Positions 1 through 7,125 of a DNA stretch of 64,000 nt are shown here, in pieces. The stretch's first letter is position 1. Every line of letters starts with the position of its first letter. The position numbers and the translations under genes were made by a program. The notes below the pieces were generated by a model that saw nothing but the letters and a program-made list of their open reading frames with translations, made no database searches and was not told where the DNA came from. The stretch spans positions 1-64,000 of the forward strand of contig NZ_MNAN01000035.1 in NCBI RefSeq assembly GCF_001854475.1, read 5' to 3'. This stretch comes from Pseudoalteromonas byunsanensis (lineage in GTDB: Bacteria; Pseudomonadota; Gammaproteobacteria; Enterobacterales; Alteromonadaceae).

Positions 1-71
1 ATGTGTTAAACGCAATGGTCCCTGCCTGTTACAGCATATCCCGCTTGGTGTGGATAATTGCTAGCTGGATA

Positions 72-1046
72 TTAGGAAAATAGCGCTTCACTAATTTTGA
101 TACTTCGTCGCCGTTTATGCTGTTGTCGCTCACAGTACACATCAAGATTATGTGTTTTACCTACTGCGCCATGAAACACCTTTTCAAATTGCGTTGTGAG
201 CTTTATCCAGTTGTAAGCTTGAATGTTTAATCGTTGCAAGATGGGCGCTTCATGTTCTTCTATGTAGCCACGTTTGTCTAAGCGAATACATTTACCTGTG
301 AGCTCAACAAGCTGTAAGTAAGATTTAAGTTCGAATGGCAAACCCTTTGGTATATGTTTTCTGGGACTACCCGCAAAGCGTGCAAGCTGTTTTGGTTGTT
401 TACCTGCTTTTGCATGTTGGCAACGTAGTTTAATACTGGTATGAGCTGAGTCTTCTGGTGTTTTTGCCATCTCCGCCCTGATAGGGTTTAAATCTATATA
501 GGCCATACAGGCCATTAGAGCCGCGTCATCTAATAGCGCTTAGCTTTTGAACCGCCCTTCCCAAAAATGACCTGTGCATTTATCTTCTTTATTCGCCCTG
601 CGCGCGATGTTTTCATTAAGGACACGCATAAACCAACTGATGCTTGAGAGTCTGTTTCTGTATTCTTTTATCTCTTTGTCTAAAAAGAAGCGCTGACCTT
701 CATCTAAGCACTCTCCTTGTAAGTACATCAGAGCACGCTTTGAGCCTTTAAACAGCTTGTGCCAGCGTAGTAACACCGCTTTGTCACTCAACCTCTGTGC
801 TTTTTCAGCATCTATATACAACACTACATGGGTGTGATTACTCATGACTGCAAAAGCACACACATCGATGCAAAACACCTTCGCTAAGAACAGTAAACGC
901 TGCTCTACCCAGCCGCGGCGATGTTCATATGATTTACCCGTCAGCTTATCTTCTCCGCATAAAAATGCGCGGCGAACACAGCGTGACACACAGTGATAAT
1001 AAGGTGTATCTGACAAACTGATTTGCCGCTTCCTTGCTAATCCCAT
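72..1046 (-). pseudogene. REP-associated tyrosine transposase (RAYT, Y1_Tnp/IS200-like), broken by one in-frame stop
   Basis: Read from 1046, the first open frame codes 168 residues ending GHFWEGRFKS, then TAA (542-540), and the same frame continues as ALLDDAALMACMAYIDLNPIRAEM down to a stop at 74-72. The two halves are exactly in frame, so one nonsense codon splits a protein of about 324 residues. Where the stop sits, family members read GRFKSQALLD, so a CAA to TAA change is the simplest explanation. The HUH nuclease motif is present as H71-T-H73 in SNHTHVVLY. RAYTs are single-strand nucleases that act on REP palindromes and are usually single-copy and not self-mobile. REP-like hairpins lie just upstream at 1479-1554. 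Unless the stop is read through, the protein should be inactive, because the C-terminal part is lost. Confidence 0.85.
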
Positions 1047-1478
1047 CGTTCACTCCTTGAACTTAGAATTGATTATAAAATTGAAGAATTAATAGCTTAG
1101 ACAAGACAGCTAAAGTTTCAAGTGGGAGTGACTGTCCATGTTACTATGATTGCCACAGGGGTAAATAGTGAAAACTATTGATTTAGAGAGCTAGTAATAA
1201 GGTTTAGCTTAATGAGAGAGTTGGTACAGAATTAGTATAGCTTTAGAGGGTATAGATGAAACGAGTGTTGGAGCTAGAAAAATTGGTGTTTGAAGTGACT
1301 TACAAATTTATAGTGGAAATCATACTAAATATACAAAAAATAATTAAAACAACAAGATATGGTAGTAAAAAATTAGTAACCCAAAAAGAAAAGTCAAAAA
1401 CATAACGATTCATTTGTACTGGTCAACTTGACACGCTTCGTGCCAATAACAGACTTCAAGGCATGAATCTGAAACTCT
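1047..1478. other. Intergenic region between RAYT remnant and REP cluster
   Basis: No ORF here looks like a gene. The stretch is A/T-rich and holds the left copy of the long direct repeat (1174 to about 1300, perfect core 1247-1284) and probably the promoter side of the RAYT remnant. No tRNA or other RNA gene was recognised. Confidence 0.6.
1247..1284 (+). repeat. Left copy of 38-bp direct repeat flanking the accessory island
   Basis: These 38 bases (starting AGGGTATAGATG, ending GCTAGAAAAATT) recur identically at 5789-5826. Similarity extends leftwards for about 73 bp (from ACTATTGATTTAGAG at 1174, matching 5715), with substitutions and one-base gaps. Weak similarity also runs to the right (GGTGTTTGAAGTG against GGAGTTTGGGTGG), which in the right copy enters the 3' end of ffs. 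The layout fits an attachment-site-like duplication bounding 1285-5788. No integrase is visible between the copies. Confidence 0.85.
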
Positions 1479-1506
1479 GTTGGGTGACGCCTTCGGCTTA
1501 ACCAAC
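1479..1506. repeat. REP-like palindrome 1, preceded on the minus strand by GTAG
   Basis: GTTGGGTGACGC, loop CTTCG, GCTTAACCAAC forms an imperfect hairpin. On the minus strand it is immediately preceded by GTAGG, the tetranucleotide GTAG being the mark of REP sequences served by RAYT enzymes. It is the partner of the hairpin at 1522-1554, in opposite orientation. Confidence 0.7.
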
Positions 1507-1521
1507 CTACCTTTGATGTAG

Positions 1522-1554
1522 GTCGGCATAAGGCGCGCAGTGCCGCCATCCGAC
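1522..1554. repeat. REP-like palindrome 2, preceded on the plus strand by GTAG
   Basis: GTCGG at 1522 pairs with CCGAC at 1550, with further pairing AAGGCGC against GTGCCGCC across a short GCA loop. The GTAG at 1518-1521 lies directly 5'. The sequence resembles enterobacterial REPs (CGGATG...GCGCCTTAT on the minus strand). With palindrome 1 it makes an inverted REP pair (a BIME-like unit), joined by the short CCTAC/GTAGG stem at 1506-1522. Confidence 0.7.
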
Positions 1555-1595
1555 AGAAATTATGAATTTACTCAGAAACAATGCGACTTACCGCG

Positions 1596-1913
1596 TTACC
1601 CTAAACACTCTTTTATAGCTTTAGTCATTTCTAAAATTTCAGGGCCATGCAAACCCAGAGTATTACGATTAAGGTTAGCAGCCTTCATGTTTTCAATATG
1701 CCTAAGCCAAGTCTTATGGTGATGCTCATTTCTTCTTATAACACTAATTCTAGATTCTTTTGTTTTAATTTTCGTCCAGTTATCATGTTCAGAGTCGATA
1801 TAGCGATGATAAAGGTAAGAAACGAGAAAAGTAGCACCGATAGTTGTAAGCTGCTCCCCCCCTTCAAACGAAAAAGTATGCCTATGAAATTTAGTCACCA
1901 TCACTTTCTCCAA
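1596..1913 (-). CDS. Small hypothetical protein, last gene of the island operon
   Basis: A 105-residue protein I do not recognise. It is rich in His and basic residues (NEHHHKTW near the middle), with a short hydrophobic stretch (TIGATFLVSYLYHRY) around residues 24-38 that could be a membrane segment or a buried helix. It starts 17 bp after the stop of the 220-residue gene and reads the same way, so it is probably co-transcribed as the last gene of the operon. The plus-strand ORFs over the same bases have no features of genes. Reality as a gene rests on operon position and an intact frame, so confidence is moderate. Confidence 0.55.
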   Translation of the reverse strand: MEKVMVTKFHRHTFSFEGGEQLTTIGATFLVSYLYHRYIDSEHDNWTKIKTKESRISVIRRNEHHHKTWLRHIENMKAANLNRNTLGLHGPEILEMTKAIKECLG

Positions 1914-1930
1914 CTCAAGAGCTTCAATTA

Positions 1931-2593
1931 TTATTTATCCACGCTATCCATAATTCTTTTAAGTAGCTTTTCTTGCTTTCCTTCCAACACATCAATAAGC
2001 TGCTTCGAGAGTTCAGTTATATTTTTTATCATCTTTTTATCTGCTCCATAAGCTTTCCAATGAACTGGCAAAACAAATGGTTCAAATCTACTTTTACCAG
2101 CCACATCTTCTACGTAAAGGACATAGCCATTTTCAAATGGGTCATCACCACTATGAGCCGCAAGGTTATGCCTCATTCTTCGTAACTCATCATGAACCAC
2201 AATGTATTGCTTAGGTACAAGCTTCCTATTTAACTGAACTCCATGTCGCCCTTTTGTATCGGCGAAACACTTCCAGTAAGTCGTGAGCATTGACACAAAT
2301 AAACTGTGCAGGATTGTTTTATTTTCAGGTGGTTGAATCTTTCTATCAAGCAAAGTCATAGCAATGTTTCCCCAACTCAACACACTTGCCAAATCAGCAA
2401 TGATCAACTTATGGCCAATGTAGCTTTGAGATAATCTATCACCTAGGACTCGGGTTTTAAGGAGTTTTCTACGGTACGTCACTTTGTGAACTAACTGCCC
2501 TTTATCAGAATCAAAGAAAGCTTTAACCTCAAAACCTCCAATTTTTTCGTAGTACACTGAAACTCTCCTTTGGTGCTTACAAATTACTCCCAT
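1931..2593 (-). CDS. Hypothetical protein with HEPN-like RX5H motif
   Basis: A 220-residue protein of unknown family. The helical C-terminal half contains DELRRMRHNLAAHSGDDP, in which R141 and H147 make an R-x5-H pattern preceded by a charged helix. This is the form of the catalytic motif of HEPN ribonucleases (Rx4-6H), common in toxins and phage-defence proteins. The N-terminal 60 residues are basic and rich in beta-prone residues, with no recognised domain. The gene lies 14 bp downstream of the coiled-coil gene and 17 bp upstream of the 105-residue gene, so an operon is likely. HEPN assignment is inference from one short motif; a structural or profile comparison would be needed to confirm it. 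Confidence 0.7.
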   Translation of the reverse strand: MGVICKHQRRVSVYYEKIGGFEVKAFFDSDKGQLVHKVTYRRKLLKTRVLGDRLSQSYIGHKLIIADLASVLSWGNIAMTLLDRKIQPPENKTILHSLFVSMLTTYWKCFADTKGRHGVQLNRKLVPKQYIVVHDELRRMRHNLAAHSGDDPFENGYVLYVEDVAGKSRFEPFVLPVHWKAYGADKKMIKNITELSKQLIDVLEGKQEKLLKRIMDSVDK

Positions 2594-2607
2594 AGCCCGT
2601 GCGATTA

Positions 2608-3504
2608 CTAGTTTCCCGCACTTGCTAAAACCTGTTTATATTCGTCAAACATTTCTTTGAAATTAAATGCCGATTCAGGATGGCTTAGCATGTACACCTC
2701 ATTAAGCCCTGATTTTGAGCTAAGGTGAAGTTCTCCATACTGAACAACAGGAATTTGATAGTTGTCTGTATAACGTTTATCTCTGCTGCCATCTTTATTT
2801 GACATTGCCCAAGTATGATCAACCACTTCAGCATCACTTGGTACGGATTCACTTTCTATAAAATTTGTCAGAGTAAATTCTACATCAACGTCAAGTAAAT
2901 CAATCAGAGCGAAGTCATCGCCGCTATCGACAAAGAGAAACTGAGGAAAAATATGCAAATCACCACCGTTAGCATTTTCTAAATGAAGTGCTTTGTAGTC
3001 ACATTGTATTTTGCTGTTGCTTGTTCTCTTTAAACTGATCTCTTTGCGCTCAATGACATTGTTTGCAACCGTTCTTTCTGCAACACGATCTATCGACTGC
3101 GATGTTGTAATATCCCATACTTTCTTTATGTTAAGAACCTCTGAGAATCTATCATCAAGAGTACCAAAAGCGGCTTCAAGCTGGTCAGTCAGCTCAACTT
3201 CAAGCCCCAACGTGTGATTTTCATAGTCTTGCTCTTTTTTCCTTAGAACCTCGCTAGTTTTTGCTATAGCTTGTTTTTTTGATTCGATCTTACTTTGAAA
3301 AAAAAGTTTTAGAGGAAACCAATTAATCCACGAAAGCTCCGACTCCTGCTTTTTAAGCTGTTCGTTTGTGGCTTTGATTTCACTTTCGAGTTTACTCTTG
3401 CTACCCTCAATTTCAGTGAGAGTAGATTTGAGCTCATTCAAACTCTGTGATGACAACCTTCCTACTGCTTTGCTTTTGAAGTAAATCTTATCGAAATTAT
3501 TCAT
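2608..3504 (-). CDS. Coiled-coil protein of unknown function
   Basis: A 298-residue protein. Residues about 15-60 and 68-100 are heptad-rich and charged, a clear coiled coil split by a Trp/Phe/Leu-rich patch (SWINWFPLKLFF) that may touch the membrane. The C-terminal half is a globular domain with the patterns DHTWAMSNKDGS, QIPVVQYGEL and SGLNEVYMLS. These look conserved in style (polar Asp/Gly/Trp clusters), but I cannot name the family. It sits between the nuclease-like gene (156 bp upstream) and the HEPN-like gene (14 bp downstream). A sensor or scaffold role beside a nuclease is a reasonable guess from context only. Confidence 0.7.
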   Translation of the reverse strand: MNNFDKIYFKSKAVGRLSSQSLNELKSTLTEIEGSKSKLESEIKATNEQLKKQESELSWINWFPLKLFFQSKIESKKQAIAKTSEVLRKKEQDYENHTLGLEVELTDQLEAAFGTLDDRFSEVLNIKKVWDITTSQSIDRVAERTVANNVIERKEISLKRTSNSKIQCDYKALHLENANGGDLHIFPQFLFVDSGDDFALIDLLDVDVEFTLTNFIESESVPSDAEVVDHTWAMSNKDGSRDKRYTDNYQIPVVQYGELHLSSKSGLNEVYMLSHPESAFNFKEMFDEYKQVLASAGN

Positions 3505-3660
3505 ACTCTTCCCTTTGAGACTACCTTTATATTAAAGTCAGTATATGCTTAAGGGTTAGATCTTGCGTTCTGTCATAGAACTGAGTATTAGCAAGTCAAA
3601 AAGCAAAACTTGACCCATTATTTAGTCTTTAAATTATGTTTAAAATTAAAGCACCCTCAA

Positions 3661-5511
3661 TCAAATGTTCTTCGCTATTAGATCTGCTTTTAAAAGTCCG
3701 CCTTTGGTGAAAAGCTTTGCAGAGAATTTGGGATTTCGCCTAGATTTATATGCGTCTAAGATACGCTTAAGCCCTTCAGCTTCTAAAAGAGAAATATTAA
3801 CCTCTGTATCCATTTCTGCGCTTTCTACAAAGTCATCAGAAAAAGTGGGAGCAACAATTAATACCTGAGCAACACGTTTCCCTGCGGACTCACAACGATT
3901 CACATAAGCCTTCACTTGCCTAGAGGTCGTTGAATACTTTGCAAAATCACCATTTTTACACGTTTTAACTTCACCAACGATCACATCGTCTTCACTCAAA
4001 GAAATCAGCACGTCAGCTTTGTCTTTCGATGTGTTGACCACTCTTCTCAAGTCTTCGTCTACTGCAAGTCCAAGCTGTTCAAATATAGCTTTAGTCACTT
4101 CTTCAAACTTGAAGCCAATATCAGTCTCGGCAATATCAATATTACTTGCTTTCAAAGATGCTAAGTCTCTACGAGCAAGTGCTGAATAGTTGTCTATCAG
4201 TTTGTCAGTCGCATCGGCAAAGCTATTTAAGATATTTAGACGTAAGTTTCCGCGCTTCTTAATACCCATACTTTCTACAACAATTTTGACTTCTTCATTG
4301 GTTAACATATAAAGAATGTCATATGGAGTGATGCTAAGCCCGCGCAGCTTTTCTACATCGAGCTCTTCTTGCTCTTCAAGTTCAAATTCATATCTGAGTA
4401 CTTTTGAAAGCATGGGGAAGTGATTCTGAAGTGCAGAAAAAAGCTCTTTGAAGCCTGTGGCGCTGAGCACATTAAATTCATGCTCTGCACAGTTATTTAG
4501 AGAGTCTAGTATTATGCTTATTCTCTCTTCAAGGGTGCTGCCAAGCTTATCCAGATCCAATTCTAGATCTTGTATAAGAGTCTTTAACCTATCTTTCCTT
4601 TCATTGATGGTAACTTCATCACTAAATAGGTCATGCTGTAAGATTTGTGTTACTGGAATACCAAGTTTCATGATGTTTGAAACTTTCTCTTTACGCTCGA
4701 CGCCTCTAATTTTTTTTCTGTGGTTTTTAAGTACATTCGATAACTCTGCGTCACTAAATGTTCTGAGAATCCTTAACAAGTGTTTATCTGCTAATTCTTT
4801 ACCTTGAATGCGATGCATTAAACTCACAATTTCATCTGGAACATATACTGTTTGTAACTTTTTACTAATGAACACCAAACCAATTTCTCGTAGTTCATTC
4901 AAAGCTTCTTGAACGCCCCCCTTTGGTATCTTATCTACCAGATGCTCAATTCCAGCTTGATCATCTGCCGTTACATCCAACTGTTTAGCAAGCACATTGA
5001 GAATACCTCTTTCGTCATCTGTTATTTTGGCTTCTCTATTAATCCGCTCATCGTTAGAGTGAGCTTCGCTAAAGCATGCATAATAGATTCCCAGCCGTTT
5101 AGCGTCACTAAATGACTCACTGTCATCTGCCAGGTCGATCTCAGCTTTCAACTCAGTTGAGCGGCGATTAATGACTTTCCATTCTTTAGCATAAAGTGAT
5201 TCTACCCAAGTCACTCTCGCTATACTGTTTCCATCTCGACTGAGTATATTCGTTAACAGAGTTGCTTGAGCCCCCAACATAGCTAGTCGTTCTCTCACGG
5301 CTTTTTCAAAGTAGGGTAGGATAATTTTAAATAGCTGAGTTATGTCAGTGCTAGAAGCATTTTTTATTTGTCCGTCAAGCTTGTTAAGTTGCGCCTCAAT
5401 TTTTTTATCATGCTTAACCGCATCGCTACAAATACGGTCTACAGCATTTATAAATTTAGATTTTTCAACTTGGTTAACCAATGACAAAACATTTGATAAT
5501 TTCATAAGCAT
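3661..5511 (-). CDS. Putative PD-(D/E)XK nuclease with long helical N-terminal region
   Basis: A 616-residue protein, first gene of the island operon. The last 150 residues have the layout of a restriction-endonuclease-like fold. An acidic first helix (FEEVTKAIFEQLG from residue 468) is followed by KADVLI with D500, then VIVGEVKTCK with E514 and K516 (D-x13-E-x-K), and a helix with QVKAY (Q532-Y536), matching the QxxxY motif of RecB/Mrr-type nucleases. The first 450 residues are largely helical. They include a stretch about residues 160-200 (ITDDERGILNVLAKQLDV) that recalls a TerB-like helical domain, and later SAP-like or coiled-coil segments. The start is MLMKL at 5511; the second Met (5505) is also possible. 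DNA cleavage as part of phage defence is likely but inferred. Confidence 0.75.
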   Translation of the reverse strand: MLMKLSNVLSLVNQVEKSKFINAVDRICSDAVKHDKKIEAQLNKLDGQIKNASSTDITQLFKIILPYFEKAVRERLAMLGAQATLLTNILSRDGNSIARVTWVESLYAKEWKVINRRSTELKAEIDLADDSESFSDAKRLGIYYACFSEAHSNDERINREAKITDDERGILNVLAKQLDVTADDQAGIEHLVDKIPKGGVQEALNELREIGLVFISKKLQTVYVPDEIVSLMHRIQGKELADKHLLRILRTFSDAELSNVLKNHRKKIRGVERKEKVSNIMKLGIPVTQILQHDLFSDEVTINERKDRLKTLIQDLELDLDKLGSTLEERISIILDSLNNCAEHEFNVLSATGFKELFSALQNHFPMLSKVLRYEFELEEQEELDVEKLRGLSITPYDILYMLTNEEVKIVVESMGIKKRGNLRLNILNSFADATDKLIDNYSALARRDLASLKASNIDIAETDIGFKFEEVTKAIFEQLGLAVDEDLRRVVNTSKDKADVLISLSEDDVIVGEVKTCKNGDFAKYSTTSRQVKAYVNRCESAGKRVAQVLIVAPTFSDDFVESAEMDTEVNISLLEAEGLKRILDAYKSRRNPKFSAKLFTKGGLLKADLIAKNI

Positions 5512-5788
5512 CCTTGTTATTTATAATATTTTTTTATAGTTGGTCTGAAATTAACCATAGACCGCTAATACGTATACTGGCAAATAGTAACTACATAAAT
5601 AGTTCATAAGAACTGTTATAAAGTACGTAACACACTCACAGAGCAATGACTTTGCCTAGCACAGCAAACGAAACCATTTGGTATAGTTGAGTTTTAGTTG
5701 ATTAGTAGAAATAGACTATTGATTTAGAGGGCTAATAATATGATTTAAATAAGTTTAATGAGAGAACCGAAGATTAATAAAGCTTTAA
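5512..5788. other. Intergenic region upstream of the island operon
   Basis: A/T-rich stretch holding the promoter side of the minus-strand nuclease operon (TATAAT-like runs near 5520-5535) and the left part of the second long repeat, from 5715. No gene is visible on either strand. The plus ORF beginning at 5758 runs through ffs and is rejected. Confidence 0.6.
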
Positions 5789-5826
5789 AGGGTATAGATG
5801 AAACGAGTGTTGGAGCTAGAAAAATT
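5789..5826 (+). repeat. Right copy of 38-bp direct repeat, adjacent to ffs
   Basis: Identical over 38 bases to 1247-1284, with similarity reaching back to 5715. It ends about 12 bp before the ffs 3' end. On the minus strand the bases just after ffs read CCAAAAATTTTTC, which could also serve as the weak T-run that ends ffs transcription. Confidence 0.85.
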
Positions 5827-5837
5827 TTTGGAGTTTG

Positions 5838-5951
5838 GGTGGTAGTCTTACCAGCCACATCCCGGCACACAAGTCACAAGCTGTGGCTGCTCCCTTCCGG
5901 GCCTGACCAGATTCACCTGCTATTGTTGCGAGAGGACCAATAAGACTACCA
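5838..5951 (-). ncRNA. ffs: 4.5S signal recognition particle RNA
   Basis: Read on the minus strand, the segment opens TGGTAGTCTTATTGGTCC and closes CTGGTAAGACTACCA, so the ends pair into the long SRP stem. In the middle it has the universally conserved helix-8 core: GGTCAGGCCCGGAAGGGAGC with the GGAA tetraloop, then GTGTGCCGGGATGTGGC. Length about 114 nt matches the small bacterial 4.5S form. The RNA binds Ffh and directs inner-membrane proteins to the Sec translocon. Exact ends are uncertain by a few bases because the precursor is trimmed. Confidence 0.93.
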
Positions 5952-5978
5952 TTGAGGGCCTTGTTTGGCGCGGGAGGG

Positions 5979-6007
5979 ATTATCTCTACTTTCGGGTGCA
6001 GTTTCAA
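5979..6007 (-). promoter_or_regulatory. Sigma70 promoter of ffs
   Basis: On the minus strand TTGAAA (6007-6002) and GATAAT (5984-5979) are 17 bp apart. A G/C-rich discriminator (CCCTCCCGCGCC) follows, as in strongly growth-regulated stable-RNA promoters. It predicts a 5' leader of about 20 nt before mature ffs, in line with 5' processing of this RNA in other species. Confidence 0.75.
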
Positions 6008-6026
6008 GGGAAAACTAGGTTAATTA

Positions 6027-6057
6027 AGCCAACTGCTTAAACATCCAGCAGTTGGCT
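6027..6057 (-). terminator. Hairpin terminator after the DUF3014 gene
   Basis: AGCCAACTGC (6027-6036) is fully complementary to GCAGTTGGCT (6048-6057), with an 11-base loop, 10 bp after the stop of the minus-strand gene. The T-run is weak (TTAATTAA), so termination may be partial. It separates that gene from ffs. Confidence 0.65.
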
Positions 6058-6067
6058 GTTGGAGTTG

Positions 6068-6967
6068 CTACTTATTGAGCGACTTTTGCAGGGCTTCTAA
6101 GCGCTGTTTTACTTTCTTCATGTTTTCAGGACCCATACGCAAAAACTGTTTTTGCGCCTCAGATAGCTGCTCCCATTCAGGATAAGCATATCGATATGTC
6201 ACAGAGTCTTTGATAAGCGGAATATTACTCTCTGGGATCGGTGTGTTTAAAAGCTCGGTGATGGCTTTATCCAAAGTCAGGTTAAAGTCATCTCCATCGT
6301 AACCAATTTCCTCATAGGCTTGCGATATTAGCGGCTTAAACTTATCAAATAGGCGTACTATCTGAGCGGTACTCATACTTGATAGCATATCAACGTATGG
6401 TGTGTAACGCTCAAAGCTGTTTGGGTCAGTCACCACAATGTCGCCTTCAAGAGCCATAAATGGTTCCTGAGGTTTTTTCACTGGCATATGCTTTTGCGCA
6501 ACTTTACCTTTGGCGAGGTTATCAACAAATACCACGCCACGGCGAACCATGTCGTCACTCACCAACAGCGCCAAGGCTTTTTCACTCATCATCTGCGCCA
6601 CACTTTGCTTAACGGCTTCATCGCTGCTATCAAGCGGTGGGAGCTCTGGGGCTTCTGGTGTTGCCGTGCGCACGTCTAATGGCTCTTCGTTGCGCTGTGC
6701 TTGCGGCGGTTGTTCAACGGGCTCAGGGGCACTGTCCTGTTCAGGTTCTTCCTGTTTTGATTGTGCGGTATTAATCTGTTGCGAGGTTTGCTGCTGTTGC
6801 TTTACCACGTCCTGCGAGAACTTAGCGTTTTCTTGCTTTTGTTCATTTTGTTTTGATAACACAAAAGTTACCACTATCACCAACGCCACCAGCACGCTGG
6901 CCGCCAGTAACAACTGACTGCGTGACGGACCCTTTTTGTGAGTATGCTCCGAACTGTGCTCTGACAT
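6068..6967 (-). CDS. DUF3014 domain-containing membrane-anchored protein
   Basis: A 299-residue protein. It has a short charged cytoplasmic tail with histidines, one transmembrane helix at about residues 19-38 (LLLAASVLVALVIVVTFVL), then a low-complexity Gln/Glu/Pro linker to about residue 110. A globular periplasmic domain follows with the DUF3014 pattern: LDSSDEAVKQSVAQMM, then VFVDNLAKGKV, the Pro-rich KKPQEPF and the closing QLSEAQKQFLRMGPEN. The family is found in many marine gammaproteobacteria; function unknown. It starts at ATG 6967 with GGAG just upstream. It stands alone, with its own hairpin terminator, and is divergent from the patatin gene. Confidence 0.85.
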   Translation of the reverse strand: MSEHSSEHTHKKGPSRSQLLLAASVLVALVIVVTFVLSKQNEQKQENAKFSQDVVKQQQQTSQQINTAQSKQEEPEQDSAPEPVEQPPQAQRNEEPLDVRTATPEAPELPPLDSSDEAVKQSVAQMMSEKALALLVSDDMVRRGVVFVDNLAKGKVAQKHMPVKKPQEPFMALEGDIVVTDPNSFERYTPYVDMLSSMSTAQIVRLFDKFKPLISQAYEEIGYDGDDFNLTLDKAITELLNTPIPESNIPLIKDSVTYRYAYPEWEQLSEAQKQFLRMGPENMKKVKQRLEALQKSLNK

Positions 6968-7125
6968 AACCGCTCCATAAAATTAGCTTGAAAAACAATA
7001 TTCTTTTTGAATATTTAAAAATTAAAACATAAAGTAAAAGTGAAAGCACTTATACTGCGATGATAGCAGGACTATTATCTACTGATGAGCAATATAGTAA
7101 AAAGTTCATTATTTTTCGAGGATAT

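Larger units (their letters stand above)
1247..5826. mobile_element. Putative small genomic island next to ffs, bounded by direct repeats
   Basis: The segment between the two direct-repeat copies carries a REP pair and a four-gene minus-strand operon of proteins I do not recognise as core genes. It ends within about 12 bp of the SRP RNA gene 3' end. Structural RNA gene ends are common integration sites, and the repeat geometry is what site-specific integration leaves. No recombinase lies inside, so the element may be a passive cargo island, a decayed element, or DNA acquired in tandem with something left of the window. Confidence 0.45.

Noticed and set aside
1540..2185. Plus-strand ORFs opposite the two small island genes
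   Set aside because: They lie antisense to an operon with consistent spacing, have shadow-type composition and no start signals.
5758..5943. Plus-strand ORF of 61 codons
   Set aside because: It runs through the conserved core of the SRP RNA gene on the opposite strand and through the direct repeat; no ribosome site or protein-like composition.
7060..7125. Longer N-terminus of the patatin protein
   Set aside because: The added 22 residues have no family feature, and a ribosome-site-like GAGGA precedes the ATG at 7126.
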